Source: Stenotrophomonas sp046736075 (GTDB lineage: Bacteria; Pseudomonadota; Gammaproteobacteria; Xanthomonadales; Xanthomonadaceae). Taken from it: a stretch of DNA of 64,000 bases. The translations under genes and the position numbers were made by a program. Shown one piece after another: positions 7,659 through 16,071 of this stretch. Numbering within the stretch: the first letter of the stretch is position 1; the number at the start of each line of letters is the position of its first letter. The notes under the pieces are model-generated. The model worked only from the letters and a program-made list of their open reading frames with translations, did not search any database and was not told the origin of the DNA. The stretch lies in assembly GCF_046736075.1 (NCBI RefSeq), contig NZ_CP177163.1:2790001-2854000 (forward strand), given 5' to 3'.

Positions 7659-8336
7659 CTACTCAGCGAACTGAGTGCCTCTATCAGACCCGCACAGCGT
7701 TGGAGTACACACGTCCATTGACGTGCTCACGAAACGGGGATCGTTCACAATGCAGGTCACTGCAATGGCGCTGCTCTCGCGGAATGGGGCTCCGTAGTGC
7801 TTGATATCTGTGAATGAGCATCGTCCATTGTCAACGCCGATGGTGGCCTGCCGCCTCCCCCCCACGGAGCTTTCCATCCGCATCTGGCCGCTGGAATGAT
7901 ATGAGACGCCCACGGGCACGCGTCCATTGGGTGCCGTTGCGGTGACCCAGTCTGCGCTTCCCGGCGGGTGCCCGAACGTACCAAGCGCATCAGTGGCGGC
8001 GCTACTGCACCCCCAGCCGGCACCCTGGCCATCCACGCTCCCTTCGCCGAGTGAGGGCACCATGTCCATCGAGTCGCAGAAGGCCTGGTGATACAGCTTG
8101 GTCGCCTCTGTCTGTTCGTCGTAGCGATAGATCAAGCGACCGGATCCATCCGGGCTCAACCGCTGCTCCACCCGCACCGTGCCGCCATCGAAATCACTCC
8201 ACTCGGTGCTTCTGACGACGTATGAGATTCCGCCGGGATCCTGTTCGATTCGATCGCCGCTGAGTGGATGTTCCTCCGCTGAAGCGTGCCCCTGCAGGGC
8301 AACCAGACATGCACATGCCAATGCCTTCACCTTCAT
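7659..8336 (-). CDS. Secreted protein of unknown function
   Basis: A 225-aa product; the start at 8336 is chosen because GAGGAG precedes it and it opens with a clean signal peptide (MKVKALACACLVALQGHASA). The mature part is rich in Ser/Thr/Gly with several Cys (CDSMDM, WGCSSA, GRCSFT, VTCIVN, DVCTPTLCG), suggesting disulfides and a periplasmic or extracellular place. It lies convergent to the immunity array. I do not recognise a family. Upstream extension of the frame exists but has no ribosome site. Confidence 0.65.
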   Translation of the reverse strand: MKVKALACACLVALQGHASAEEHPLSGDRIEQDPGGISYVVRSTEWSDFDGGTVRVEQRLSPDGSGRLIYRYDEQTEATKLYHQAFCDSMDMVPSLGEGSVDGQGAGWGCSSAATDALGTFGHPPGSADWVTATAPNGRVPVGVSYHSSGQMRMESSVGGRRQATIGVDNGRCSFTDIKHYGAPFRESSAIAVTCIVNDPRFVSTSMDVCTPTLCGSDRGTQFAE

Positions 8337-8649
8337 TGCAGATCTCCTCACGTTGTTGGGTCGAGGTGTGAGGGTTGAGGCTGCAAGGCGCGAGGTCAGT
8401 GACGAGCGTCGGACGTGTGCGGATTCCGGAATTTTCCTACCGCCATTGCGTGATCGTTGGCATATCCGCGCGAACGGGGTGCCCGAAACCGAAGGCGTCG
8501 GCAACGCAGGTCTCCACCCATCCCCACACCCTGCTACCATTCCCCAGCATTCCAGCCAGCCTGCCCATGCAACACAGATGCTGGGCCGGCCGTTGTAGAA
8601 CGGCCCAGCGAGCCAGGACACCCTCCCGTGCCCATTCAAGGACGCTCGC
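8337..8649. other. Intergenic region with GTAG-loop hairpin
   Basis: This is the divergent spacer between the secreted protein (leftward) and the propeller gene (rightward). The only clear structure is GGCCGTT-gtag-AACGGCC at 8588-8605, extendable outward by GCTG/CAGC, about 45 bp before the propeller ATG. It could act in the leader or be a remnant GTAG-type repeat. No small gene was seen. Confidence 0.4.
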
Positions 8650-9792
8650 ATGACCCCTCGTTCCCTTCTCCGTTCGGCCACCCTGGCCCTCGCCGTCAGC
8701 CTTTCGCTGGGCGCTCCCTCTGCCTTCGCCGTGGGCGAAGCCGCCACGCCGGCCAGCACCGAGGCCGCCATTCAGCGCAGCGTCCTTGCCAAGGGCCTGT
8801 ACGAACTGGCCTACAGCCCCAAGGTGGATGTCGTGTATGTGGCCTCGTCCGGTGGCTTTGGCGATACCGCCGGCCAGCCGCAGCTGCTGCTGCTGGACCC
8901 CACCAACCTCGAGCTTGAGGCCCAGATCCCGCTGGAGCGCAAGCCGTTCGGCATGGTGCTGGACGACGCCAACAACCGCCTTTACCTCGGCAACACCGTG
9001 GATACGTCGGTCACCGTGCTTGATACGGCTACGCACAGGGTGCTGGGCATTGTGCAGTTGATGGAGAAGAAGGTGGGCAAGGATGGCAAGGCCGCCTACA
9101 CCCACGACCTGCGCGAGCTGGTGGTGGATGGCCCGGCCAACCGCCTGTATGTGACCGGCCACTCGGGCGAGGGCAGCGTGCTGTTCGTGGTGGATACGCA
9201 GTCGCTGAAGGTAATCGACACCATTCCGGGCCTGGGCAAGGCCAAGGCACCGGGCCTGGCGCTGGATGCCAAGGGCAAGCGCGTGTACACCTCCAACCTG
9301 CTGGCCGAGCTGGTGGTGGTGGGCACCGACAGCGGCATGGTGGAGCAGCGCTTCCCGATCAGTGCCGAGCAGCCGATGAACATCGCGCTGGATCCCGCCG
9401 GCAAGCGCCTGTTCGTTACCGACCAGGGCTCGGAGATGATCCGCAAGTACCAGGCCAGCAGCTCCGGCTTCGCCTCCAAGCACCCGGGCAACCGCGTGCT
9501 GGTGCTGGACCGCACCACCGGCAAGGAGCTGGCCAGCATCCCCACCGATGCCGGCCCGCTCGGCATCCTGCTGGATGCCAAGCGCAAGCGCCTGTACGTG
9601 ACCAACCGCGAAGCGGGCACGGTGACGGCCTACAACAGCGATAACTACAAGCTGCTGAAGACGTACTCGGTGCCGACGCATCCGAACAGCCTGGCGCTGG
9701 ATGCGAAGAAGAACGTGCTGTACGTAACCATCAAGAACGGCGACAAGGATGCCGAGGGCAGCCGGGAAAGCGTGGCGCGTATCGCGCTCTGA
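8650..9792 (+). CDS. YncE-like secreted beta-propeller protein
   Basis: A 380-aa protein with a signal peptide ending near SAFA (residue 26) and then repeated blade signatures such as NNRLYLGNT, ANRLYVTG, GKRVYTSN, GKRLFVTD, RKRLYVTN and KNVLYVT, each about 45-55 residues apart. This is the seven-bladed YVTN/YncE propeller type, a periplasmic scaffold or ligand binder of uncertain function; E. coli YncE has been reported to bind DNA. It is monocistronic and ends at a hairpin. Confidence 0.85.
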   Translation: MTPRSLLRSATLALAVSLSLGAPSAFAVGEAATPASTEAAIQRSVLAKGLYELAYSPKVDVVYVASSGGFGDTAGQPQLLLLDPTNLELEAQIPLERKPFGMVLDDANNRLYLGNTVDTSVTVLDTATHRVLGIVQLMEKKVGKDGKAAYTHDLRELVVDGPANRLYVTGHSGEGSVLFVVDTQSLKVIDTIPGLGKAKAPGLALDAKGKRVYTSNLLAELVVVGTDSGMVEQRFPISAEQPMNIALDPAGKRLFVTDQGSEMIRKYQASSSGFASKHPGNRVLVLDRTTGKELASIPTDAGPLGILLDAKRKRLYVTNREAGTVTAYNSDNYKLLKTYSVPTHPNSLALDAKKNVLYVTIKNGDKDAEGSRESVARIAL

Positions 9793-9807
9793 CGCCTTGG
9801 CGGGTAT

Positions 9808-9836
9808 GGGACGCGCAGTGCATCACTGCGCGCCCC
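9808..9836. terminator. Hairpin between convergent genes
   Basis: Arms GGG-CGCGCAGTG and CACTGCGCG-CCC with a three-base loop and one internal mismatch. It sits between the propeller gene and the leftward gene ending at 9841, so it could serve both strands. There is no T-run. Confidence 0.55.
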
Positions 9837-9840
9837 AGCA

Positions 9841-10314
9841 TCAATGGCAGGCGCTCACGTAGCCTGCCAGCCGCCAGTCGTTGCGGCCGGTGTAGACCAG
9901 CTGGTAGCTGTCTGCACAGCCCGCCGAGCGCACGGCCAGGTGGACATCGCGGGTTTCCGGTGCGACCGGCGTCTCCGCAGGGCGGAGATGGGCGGCAATC
10001 GCCTCCGCGTGCGTGGCCTGCAGGGTGGGCAGGGGCACCGCGTCTTCCGCGGGTGCGGGGGCATCTGCGCCCGTTGGCGTGGCAGCCACTGCATGCGCTC
10101 TCAGATACGCCTGCGCGCCTTCGCTGTCGGGGCGGCACAACAGCGCATCCACCAGTGTGGTGGCCTGCTCGCCATCGGTGAGTTGCGCGGCGGTGCTGGC
10201 CCAGCTGCGGGCGAAGTCGCCGGCGCAGGCCAGCGGCACGCGCGGCGGAGCGGCCGCGGCCAGTGCCGGCAACAAGACAAGGCACGCAAGGTGCCACGGT
10301 CGAACAGACAGCAT
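9841..10314 (-). CDS. Secreted small protein at the end of a PAAR operon
   Basis: 157 aa with a signal peptide (MLSVRPWHLACLVLLPALAAA), a Pro/Ala-rich middle and paired Cys (LACAGD, LLCRPD, AGCADS, VSACH), indicating a periplasmic, disulfide-bonded protein. AGGGAAGG precedes the ATG. It follows the DUF4123 adaptor by 67 bp on the same strand. In such operons this place is held by a cargo effector or its immunity protein; a signal peptide favours a periplasmic immunity protein, by inference. No family is recognised. Confidence 0.6.
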   Translation of the reverse strand: MLSVRPWHLACLVLLPALAAAAPPRVPLACAGDFARSWASTAAQLTDGEQATTLVDALLCRPDSEGAQAYLRAHAVAATPTGADAPAPAEDAVPLPTLQATHAEAIAAHLRPAETPVAPETRDVHLAVRSAGCADSYQLVYTGRNDWRLAGYVSACH

Positions 10315-10381
10315 CGGATCCTTCCCTGGCGCGTGGTGACGGCCCGATTCTGGCTTACCCGGCGTGCGCATGCACGCTCCC

Positions 10382-10813
10382 TCACTCCGGCACGTACTGC
10401 GCGCGGCAGGTGCGCCAGCCGGTGAACGGCGCCAGCAGGCTGTGCCACTGCTCGGCGGTGAGAACCCGCTGCAACTGCGCCATCACACGCGGGTCGTAGT
10501 AGCGCAGCAGGCCCGTGTGGCCCTCGGGAAGGTGGAGCGTGAGCAGCGCCTTCAGGTGCGCGAACACCGCCTCGAACGGGCGCATGCTGGTCAACAGGGT
10601 GATGGCGTTGGGGTCGTGCCGTTCCACTTCCGTCAGCCATTGCGAGAGCTGCGGTGCGTCGGCCGGCGCGAGCAGCCACGGCCCGGAAGCGGCTGCCTTC
10701 GCGTCGGGGGTGCCGAGGAACAGCGAGCGGTAGCTGGCCGGGGGCGCAAGGCGCAGCAGCGCGTCCGGCGCGTCCGGGCGCACGGCGGCGTCGAGGATGA
10801 TGTAGGCGTTCAT
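10382..10813 (-). CDS. DUF4123 effector adaptor (Tap/TEC type)
   Basis: A 143-aa soluble protein. It has the DUF4123 features: an N-terminal strand region MNAYIILDAAVRP, WLLAPADAP, then HLPEGHTGLLRYYDPRVM and a C-terminal LAPFTGW. These adaptors hold a type VI cargo effector on a spike protein before secretion. The start overlaps the stop of the PAAR gene by four bases, so the pair is translated together. The cargo it serves is not obvious in this window; the Tox-REase-5 toxins 7 kb away are one candidate. Confidence 0.75.
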   Translation of the reverse strand: MNAYIILDAAVRPDAPDALLRLAPPASYRSLFLGTPDAKAAASGPWLLAPADAPQLSQWLTEVERHDPNAITLLTSMRPFEAVFAHLKALLTLHLPEGHTGLLRYYDPRVMAQLQRVLTAEQWHSLLAPFTGWRTCRAQYVPE

Positions 10814-11217
10814 GCGGCGCGCGCCAGGTAGACCGTGCCACGCTCGCCCGCCTGTTGCAGGCAGCTCTCGCAGATGGGGACGGTTTGCTTGGCGGGTGCT
10901 GTGGACGCAGGCGCCTTCGCCGCGGCCGTGGCTGCTGCCGGCACCGCAGGACCATCGTCGACGTAGACAAGGTGCTGCTGGCCCGCGATCAGGCTGCAGC
11001 CGCAGGCGAGCCGATCGCCTTCGCGTGCCACGGGCTGGCCGTCGATGATGAGGGTGGCATCGCCGGAGACGATCGCGAAAGCACCCCCATGCACAGGGCA
11101 GGTGGCGTAGTCGTTGATGCGGGCAACGGGCTTGCCTTCAATATCGGTGAACGGTGAGCCGGTGATGACACGGCCGCCGCTGGTGGTGGTGTCGCCCACA
11201 ACGATGAGCATTCGCAT
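10810..11217 (-). CDS. PAAR-domain spike-tip protein
   Basis: 135 aa. Residues 1 to about 88 are a PAAR domain: GGRVITGSPFTDIEGKP, ARINDYATCPVHGG, SGDATLIIDGQPVAREGD and CGCSLI, with the His and Cys residues expected to bind the tip metal. An Ala/Pro linker and a short tail with a Cys pair (ICESCLQQ) follow. It would cap a VgrG trimer of a type VI system. Start 11217 gives AAGGG at a proper distance; ATGs at 11223 and 11211 are alternatives. It is coupled to the DUF4123 gene. Confidence 0.85.
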   Translation of the reverse strand: MRMLIVVGDTTTSGGRVITGSPFTDIEGKPVARINDYATCPVHGGAFAIVSGDATLIIDGQPVAREGDRLACGCSLIAGQQHLVYVDDGPAVPAAATAAAKAPASTAPAKQTVPICESCLQQAGERGTVYLARAA

Positions 11218-11380
11218 ATGCATACCCTTGATTGAATGCGGGGGGCTTTCTATCACGGTGAGAAGCGCCGGCCTGCTGCACGTAAGCGGTCCTGCAAAGC
11301 GCGTCACGCTGTGGGCGCAGGACCGAGCGGTACGCGACACGTCCGGGTCGATTCGACGGGTGCGAATGCGGCTGCATGCG

Positions 11381-11572
11381 TCACTTCGCGCAGGTGTCGA
11401 CCGGCACCAGCGCGTGGTCCACCGCAAACTGCTGCGCCGCCTGTGCACCGCTCAGATGGGCGTAGCGGGCGAGCAGAACGTTATCGAGGCCGGCGATGTG
11501 GTGATCCAGCGCATAAACACGCCACAACGCCTCGTCGAAGGCGTGCAGCCAATCGGATTGGGGCGAGGACAT
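11381..11572 (-). CDS. 63-aa conserved-looking small protein
   Basis: A soluble peptide, MSSPQSDWLHAFDEAL to DTCAK, predicted mostly helical, 163 bp before the PAAR gene on the same strand. Its codon third positions are GC-rich, like those of real neighbours. The family is not recognised. Position suggests that it may be co-transcribed with the PAAR operon. The start was chosen at the ATG from which protein-like composition begins; the upstream extension is basic and disordered. Confidence 0.5.
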   Translation of the reverse strand: MSSPQSDWLHAFDEALWRVYALDHHIAGLDNVLLARYAHLSGAQAAQQFAVDHALVPVDTCAK

Positions 11573-11785
11573 CGGGACACTCCGCAGCGAAGGAGCGCCA
11601 GCCTGACAGGGCGGAACGGGCCTGCGCACGGAACGGCATCGCATTCCTGCGCGAGCGGTGTGCACCCTTGCGAATGCTGCAGTGGCGTGGCGCTTCTGCG
11701 GGCCGGGCAGTTGCAACCGATCCTATGGCCATCCCCTGCCGCATTTCCAACAATCGCCCCCGAAGATTCCGTTGGGAGTACGTGC

Positions 11786-12304
11786 GTGGATGCATCGATG
11801 TGGTGGGCGTCGTGGAGTGGGCCGCTGCTGGGCGGGATTGCGGCCGGTGGCATGGTGGGGTTGGCGGCGTGGATGGCCGCGCGGTCACCGGACATCTCCG
11901 GTGTGTGGACCATGACCCTGCGCCACCAGACCTCCAGTTGGAGCGAAACGCTCGGCATGGATGTGACCTACCTGGTGATGCTGTCCCAGCGCCGTGGGCG
12001 GGTGGAGGGCATCGCCGAGCGTGTGCGCGATGTGCACCCCGATGGCAGCGTGCGCAACTACAGCGGGAGCCATCGACTGCGCGCTGAAATCAGCGGCGGG
12101 CTGCTCGGTGGCGTGTTCGAGCGCCGCCAGTTCCAACTGCTGTTCCGCGAGCATGGCGCGCATCGCAGCCACGCCACCACGCACCGGCTGGAACGCCGTG
12201 TGGGGCGGGGCCAATGGCGGGGGCAGTTCTGTTGCAGCGCGGCCAGCAGCACGGGTGAGGTGCGCTGGTCGCGCGGGTTGGGGAGTTTCAGCTTCAGGCG
12301 GTGA
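11786..12304 (+). CDS. Single-pass membrane protein of unknown function
   Basis: 172 aa from a GTG start preceded by GGGAG seven bases away (ATG at 11798 is the alternative). One membrane segment near the N-terminus (GPLLGGIAAGGMVGLAAWM) is followed by a cytoplasmic beta-rich domain beginning SGVWTMTL, with many alternating charged residues. It probably binds something at the membrane face. No family was recognised. It is convergent with the methyltransferase gene. Confidence 0.55.
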   Translation: MDASMWWASWSGPLLGGIAAGGMVGLAAWMAARSPDISGVWTMTLRHQTSSWSETLGMDVTYLVMLSQRRGRVEGIAERVRDVHPDGSVRNYSGSHRLRAEISGGLLGGVFERRQFQLLFREHGAHRSHATTHRLERRVGRGQWRGQFCCSAASSTGEVRWSRGLGSFSFRR

Positions 12305-12316
12305 GCTTGGTGGCGC

Positions 12317-13159
12317 TCAGCGCTTGACCGCCAGCACGCCATCCAGCGCCAGTTCGGCCTTGAAGCCGGCCTTCTCCAGGCGCTTGGCGACTTCGCGCGG
12401 CACGTCGCGGCCACTGGTGAGTCTGTTGGGCGCGCCGGTGTAGTGGAACATGCGGCCACCCTTGCGGATCACGCGGGCGAGCTGGTCGTAGAACACCTGC
12501 GAATACAGTTCGCCGGCAATGCCGAAGCGCGGCGGGTCGTGCAGGATGGCATCGACCGAGGCGGTGTCCAGGGTTTCGATTGCCTGCGATACGTCGGCAT
12601 GGGTCAGCGAAAGGCGGCCGCCGCTGCTGGCGGCCTCCGGGTCGGGCGACCACGGGTTGAGCGTGCGCAGCCACAGTACGTCCGGATTCTTTTCGAACGA
12701 GAGAATGCGGGCAACGCCGCCCTCCAGGCAGCAGGCGGCGAAATAGCCGAGGCCGCCGCAGGTATCCAGCACGGTCTTGCCCGCCGGTGCGATCAGCGCG
12801 ACCTTGCGCCGTGCATCCTCGAACGGCGATACCTGCGCGCTGGGCAGCATCTTGATGCCGTCGATCTCGAAGGTGGGCGCGTCCCAGTCGGTGGGCACCA
12901 GTTTGATCAGCGCCGTGCCGAAGCGCGAGATCGGTTCGAACGCTTCGCCATCCCAGTAGTACAGCGTGCGGTCCTTGGTCTTGCCGGGGTAGGCGTAGAA
13001 CTGCCCGTGCCAGCGCCAGCGGTCGGCACCCAGAATGGCGGTGCCGGTGCTGCGGCCGAGATCGAGCGAACCGGTCCATTCGCCGGTGCCGGCATCGCGG
13101 GCGCGGACCAGGGCATCGGCAAGCGGACGGGTCAACAGGGGGCCGGTGTAATGGGGCAC
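12317..13159 (-). CDS. Class I SAM-dependent methyltransferase
   Basis: 280 aa from a GTG at 13159, where family-like sequence starts (PHYTGPLLTRPLADAL). The C-terminal half holds a Rossmann methyltransferase: VLDTCGGLGYFA as the SAM loop, ILSFEKNPD as the acidic strand end, and AILHDPPRFG as a DPP(R/F) motif like those of nucleic-acid methylases. The substrate is unknown. No good ribosome site was seen at the chosen start, so the N-terminus is uncertain. Confidence 0.75.
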   Translation of the reverse strand: MPHYTGPLLTRPLADALVRARDAGTGEWTGSLDLGRSTGTAILGADRWRWHGQFYAYPGKTKDRTLYYWDGEAFEPISRFGTALIKLVPTDWDAPTFEIDGIKMLPSAQVSPFEDARRKVALIAPAGKTVLDTCGGLGYFAACCLEGGVARILSFEKNPDVLWLRTLNPWSPDPEAASSGGRLSLTHADVSQAIETLDTASVDAILHDPPRFGIAGELYSQVFYDQLARVIRKGGRMFHYTGAPNRLTSGRDVPREVAKRLEKAGFKAELALDGVLAVKR

Positions 13160-13347
13160 GGGATCGGGGGCGCCGGTACTGCGGGGCAGCCGGGCGACAG
13201 GGCAGCCAAGGGGTGGGCATCGTACCCGAGAACGCGCCCGGGCCGCGTGACCGGGGCCTGTTCGCAGCGCGCCAGGTCTACAATCGGGTCGTACCCTGCG
13301 GGAGGGAAGCCCGCACATGGCCCAGACGTGGATCCCCCTGGCGGACG

Positions 13348-14172
13348 ATGAACACAGTCACCGAGCAATCCTGTTTTCCCTGGCGTTCCCGGGCGTGCAT
13401 GCGCTGGGCCGCCGGCGCGATGCTGGTCGCCCTGTTGACGCTGGCCGGTTGCGGGCAGCCGGACGATGTGGGGCCGCCGGTTCGCCTGCACGAGGTGAGC
13501 TCCATCGAGATCACCTTCGTGCAGGGGCCATTGGAGGACGTCGAAGAGGTGCATCGCCTGCAGCAGGGGGCCGGGCAACGCGTCTTCGAACGGACCTCCG
13601 AGGTGACGTGGCGGGGGGGCCAGCCCAAGGTCACCACGGGCACGGTGCCGCCGCAGCGTGTGGCGGAAGTACTGCGTGCGGCAGGCGCACCGACGTGGTC
13701 CCGGCAACGCGCGGTGGACATGGCCGTGCGCCGGCTGCGCCCGGAAACCCTGATCGACGATGCGGTGACGCACGACATGGCATCGTCCGGCTGCACCGTG
13801 GCGGACCTCCGCAGGCGCATGGGCGCTGCATTGCGTGGTGATGCACTGCGCGCGCAACTGCTTGCCTACTACGGCGATGACTACGCCTGGACCGATGATG
13901 CGCCGTCGCTGCGCATGACAGTCCGTTACGACGACGGGACGGAGACGGTGGTGCAGTCCACGTCGCAGAAGGTGCGCATGCTGCCGTGGCAGATGGGCGG
14001 CCCTTCAGGCACGCCGCGCCTGAACTGGTCGGTGCCACTGACCGAGGCCATAGCGCGTGTGCTGCCGCCAACATCCGCCGCCGCCGAGCGGCTGGAAGAC
14101 ACCGCTTACCGGCACATGACCCAGCGCATTCTGCGTACCGCACAGACGGAGTGTGCTGCCGGAGGCCGGTGA
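13348..14172 (+). CDS. Lipoprotein of unknown function
   Basis: 274 aa if started at ATG 13348; ATG at 13396 would give a tighter lipoprotein signal (MRWAAGAMLVALLTLAGC). The lipobox LAGC predicts lipid attachment. The mature part alternates strands and amphipathic helices and carries two separated Cys (SSGCTV, TECAAG). No domain was recognised. The gene is alone between convergent neighbours. Confidence 0.6.
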   Translation: MNTVTEQSCFPWRSRACMRWAAGAMLVALLTLAGCGQPDDVGPPVRLHEVSSIEITFVQGPLEDVEEVHRLQQGAGQRVFERTSEVTWRGGQPKVTTGTVPPQRVAEVLRAAGAPTWSRQRAVDMAVRRLRPETLIDDAVTHDMASSGCTVADLRRRMGAALRGDALRAQLLAYYGDDYAWTDDAPSLRMTVRYDDGTETVVQSTSQKVRMLPWQMGGPSGTPRLNWSVPLTEAIARVLPPTSAAAERLEDTAYRHMTQRILRTAQTECAAGGR

Positions 14173-14189
14173 CCGGTGGGCGGCGCGGT

Positions 14190-14639
14190 TCAACCGCCGT
14201 GCTGGAGATAGTGCCCGCGCGAGAACAGCCACTGGCACTTCTTCTTCACCACCAGGCGCGGACGACCCCGCTCGATCACGATGTGGCCACCCGCACCGGC
14301 GTCGCCCTCAAGCGTGGCGCCCTGCTTGAGCAGCGCTATCCCACTGCGTCCATCCGGCGTAAGCAGGGCCTCTTCAATGCCGGGCGCGTCGTCTCGACGG
14401 AACAGGGTGGCGATCTGCGCGTCGCTGGCGGTGCGCAACGCGGCATCGACACGGCGCCACGGCTGGCCCGCGCGGAACGACATGACATAGGCGCCGTCGT
14501 TGCGCTCCACCTTTACCGATTCCGTTGCGCGCGCGGTGTCGGCATAGCAGCCGATCAACTGGCCTTGGCCGGTACGGTGGCCGTCGCGGCAGGCGACAAG
14601 CAGCAGCATCAGCGGAAGCAGAAGGAACGGTCGGGGCAT
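14190..14639 (-). CDS. Lipoprotein, paralogue of 15482-15919
   Basis: 149 aa with a lipoprotein signal ending LLLVAC. The mature part (LIGCYADT, then ATLFRRDD, IEEALLTPDGR and LLKQGATLEGD) aligns along its whole length with the lipoprotein at 15482-15919 (MLGCYATH, QFFKDDA, ISKALVSPRGG, KFNAGATLKG). The pair brackets the RAYT gene. The function is unknown; the shared GCY start of the mature protein suggests a small beta-rich fold anchored to the outer membrane. Confidence 0.7.
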   Translation of the reverse strand: MPRPFLLLPLMLLLVACRDGHRTGQGQLIGCYADTARATESVKVERNDGAYVMSFRAGQPWRRVDAALRTASDAQIATLFRRDDAPGIEEALLTPDGRSGIALLKQGATLEGDAGAGGHIVIERGRPRLVVKKKCQWLFSRGHYLQHGG

Positions 14640-14766
14640 GGCCGGATCGAAGCGGTGTGGAGGTGAAGTGTAGGCAACTCCCTGATGTGTTGCTGCGGTG
14701 GGTTCCCAGTGCGTAATGCGGGGTCATCTGATCGCGCAGGAGCAGGCCGATTTGCACACTGGCTGC

Positions 14767-15285
14767 ATGTCTCCTCCTGCCCACCCCTGGTCGCCTGGTG
14801 CCACGTACTTCTTCAGTGCGCATCTACGCGATGGTCACAGCCAGTTGCTGGTGGAACACGCCACCTACCTGCGGCTGGCGTTCCGGATCGCGCGGGTGCT
14901 GCGTCCGTTCCGCATCGACGCCATCGTCGTGCTGCCCGATCACCTCCACGGGGTGTGGACGCTGCCGGAAGGAGACACCGATGGGCACTGCCGCTGGAGC
15001 CAGATCCAGGCGGTGTTCGACCGGCACCTGCCGGGCAACCCGCCGCGTGCCGTGCTGCGCCGGGACCGGCAGGTGCGCCCGCTGTGGCACAGCGGGTTCC
15101 GCGAGCATCGCATCCTGGATGGTGCGGACCTGGCGCGCCATGTGGCGTACGTGCACCAGAACCCGGTCAGGCACGGGCATGTGCGTGATGCCCGGCAGTG
15201 GCCGCTGAGCTCAATCCATCGGGGTGTCGGGGCGCCGGTGGCGGGGGGTGACGGGATGGATCAGGAAGAGGAACGGGAATGCTGA
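14767..15285 (+). CDS. REP-associated tyrosine transposase (RAYT)
   Basis: A 172-aa Y1 transposase of the TnpA-REP group: an HUH metal pair in LPDHLHGVW, LWHSGFREHRI, and HVAYVHQNPVRHG with the probable catalytic Tyr. RAYTs process single-stranded REP/GTAG palindromes and are domesticated, single-copy genes. No clear REP pair flanks this one, but GTAG palindromes of SMAG type occur elsewhere in the window (53335, 54244) and could be its substrates. The start at MSPPAHPW is taken because transposase homology begins directly after it. Confidence 0.85.
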   Translation: MSPPAHPWSPGATYFFSAHLRDGHSQLLVEHATYLRLAFRIARVLRPFRIDAIVVLPDHLHGVWTLPEGDTDGHCRWSQIQAVFDRHLPGNPPRAVLRRDRQVRPLWHSGFREHRILDGADLARHVAYVHQNPVRHGHVRDARQWPLSSIHRGVGAPVAGGDGMDQEEEREC

Positions 15286-15481
15286 AGTACGGCCAGGGAA
15301 TGCCGGAGGGCGCCGCACAGGTGGCGGCGATGCACGGGCGTGCCGGTTGGGGAGTTGACGGCACGCCACACGGGCGGGCACCCGGCGGGGCCATGACGCC
15401 GGGTGGGGAGCGCCAGGGGGCCGCGCAATCGGGGTGCGGCCCCTCTGGCGCTGGGCCGGCCCCCGCCGTTGCACCGGATGC

Positions 15482-15919
15482 TCAGGGGCAGGCCACCGGA
15501 TAGATCGGGCCGGCGCCGATCAGCAGCAGGCCCATGTAGTCGCTGTCAGGTGCTTTGCCTTTGAGGGTGGCACCGGCATTGAACTTGAACAGACCGAAAC
15601 CTCCGCGCGGGCTGACCAAGGCCTTGCTGATCTGGTGGGCGTCGTCCTTGAAGAACTGTGCGATGTCGGCACGGGTGGACTCCTGCAAGGGCGTCGGCTC
15701 GCGTTGCCATTGATCGTCGCGCTGGAAGGACACGAAATAACGGCCCTGCTGCTGCTCGATGCGGAACTCGGCCGGCTTGCGCGGATGGGTGGCGTAGCAG
15801 CCGAGCATGGGATCGGCGGAGAACACGTTGGCGCTGTTGCTGCCGTTGCGGCAGGCCGCGAGCGGCAGCGTGAGAAGAAGCATCACGCCGTAGACGGAAG
15901 GGCGGAGAGAGGAGCGCAT
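15482..15919 (-). CDS. Lipoprotein, paralogue of 14190-14639
   Basis: 145 aa with a lipoprotein signal (MRSSLRPSVYGVMLLLTLPLAAC). See the paralogue for the aligned segments. This copy ends with a longer tail (LLLIGAGPIYPVACP) carrying a second Cys. The two genes share orientation and lie on either side of the RAYT, which suggests a tandem duplication into which the RAYT inserted, or RAYT-assisted copying. Confidence 0.7.
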   Translation of the reverse strand: MRSSLRPSVYGVMLLLTLPLAACRNGSNSANVFSADPMLGCYATHPRKPAEFRIEQQQGRYFVSFQRDDQWQREPTPLQESTRADIAQFFKDDAHQISKALVSPRGGFGLFKFNAGATLKGKAPDSDYMGLLLIGAGPIYPVACP

Positions 15920-16071
15920 GGCGGGTCTCTGCGGGTCTTTCCGCATTCTAGGCCGAGCATGCAAAGACGCCGTGCAGGCCGTGCCGGCCTTGGCGCGGTG
16001 CTGACGGCATTCGCGGCTGCGGCACCGGACGCGGATGGTGTAGCGTGGGGCTTTGCCCTTGGAGCAGCCGA

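Noticed and set aside
13317..13841. Frame with a good GGGAGGGAAG ribosome site before the lipoprotein
   Set aside because: The lipoprotein lipobox and length are in another frame. This frame turns Gly/Arg-rich after 35 codons. It may matter only as a leader.
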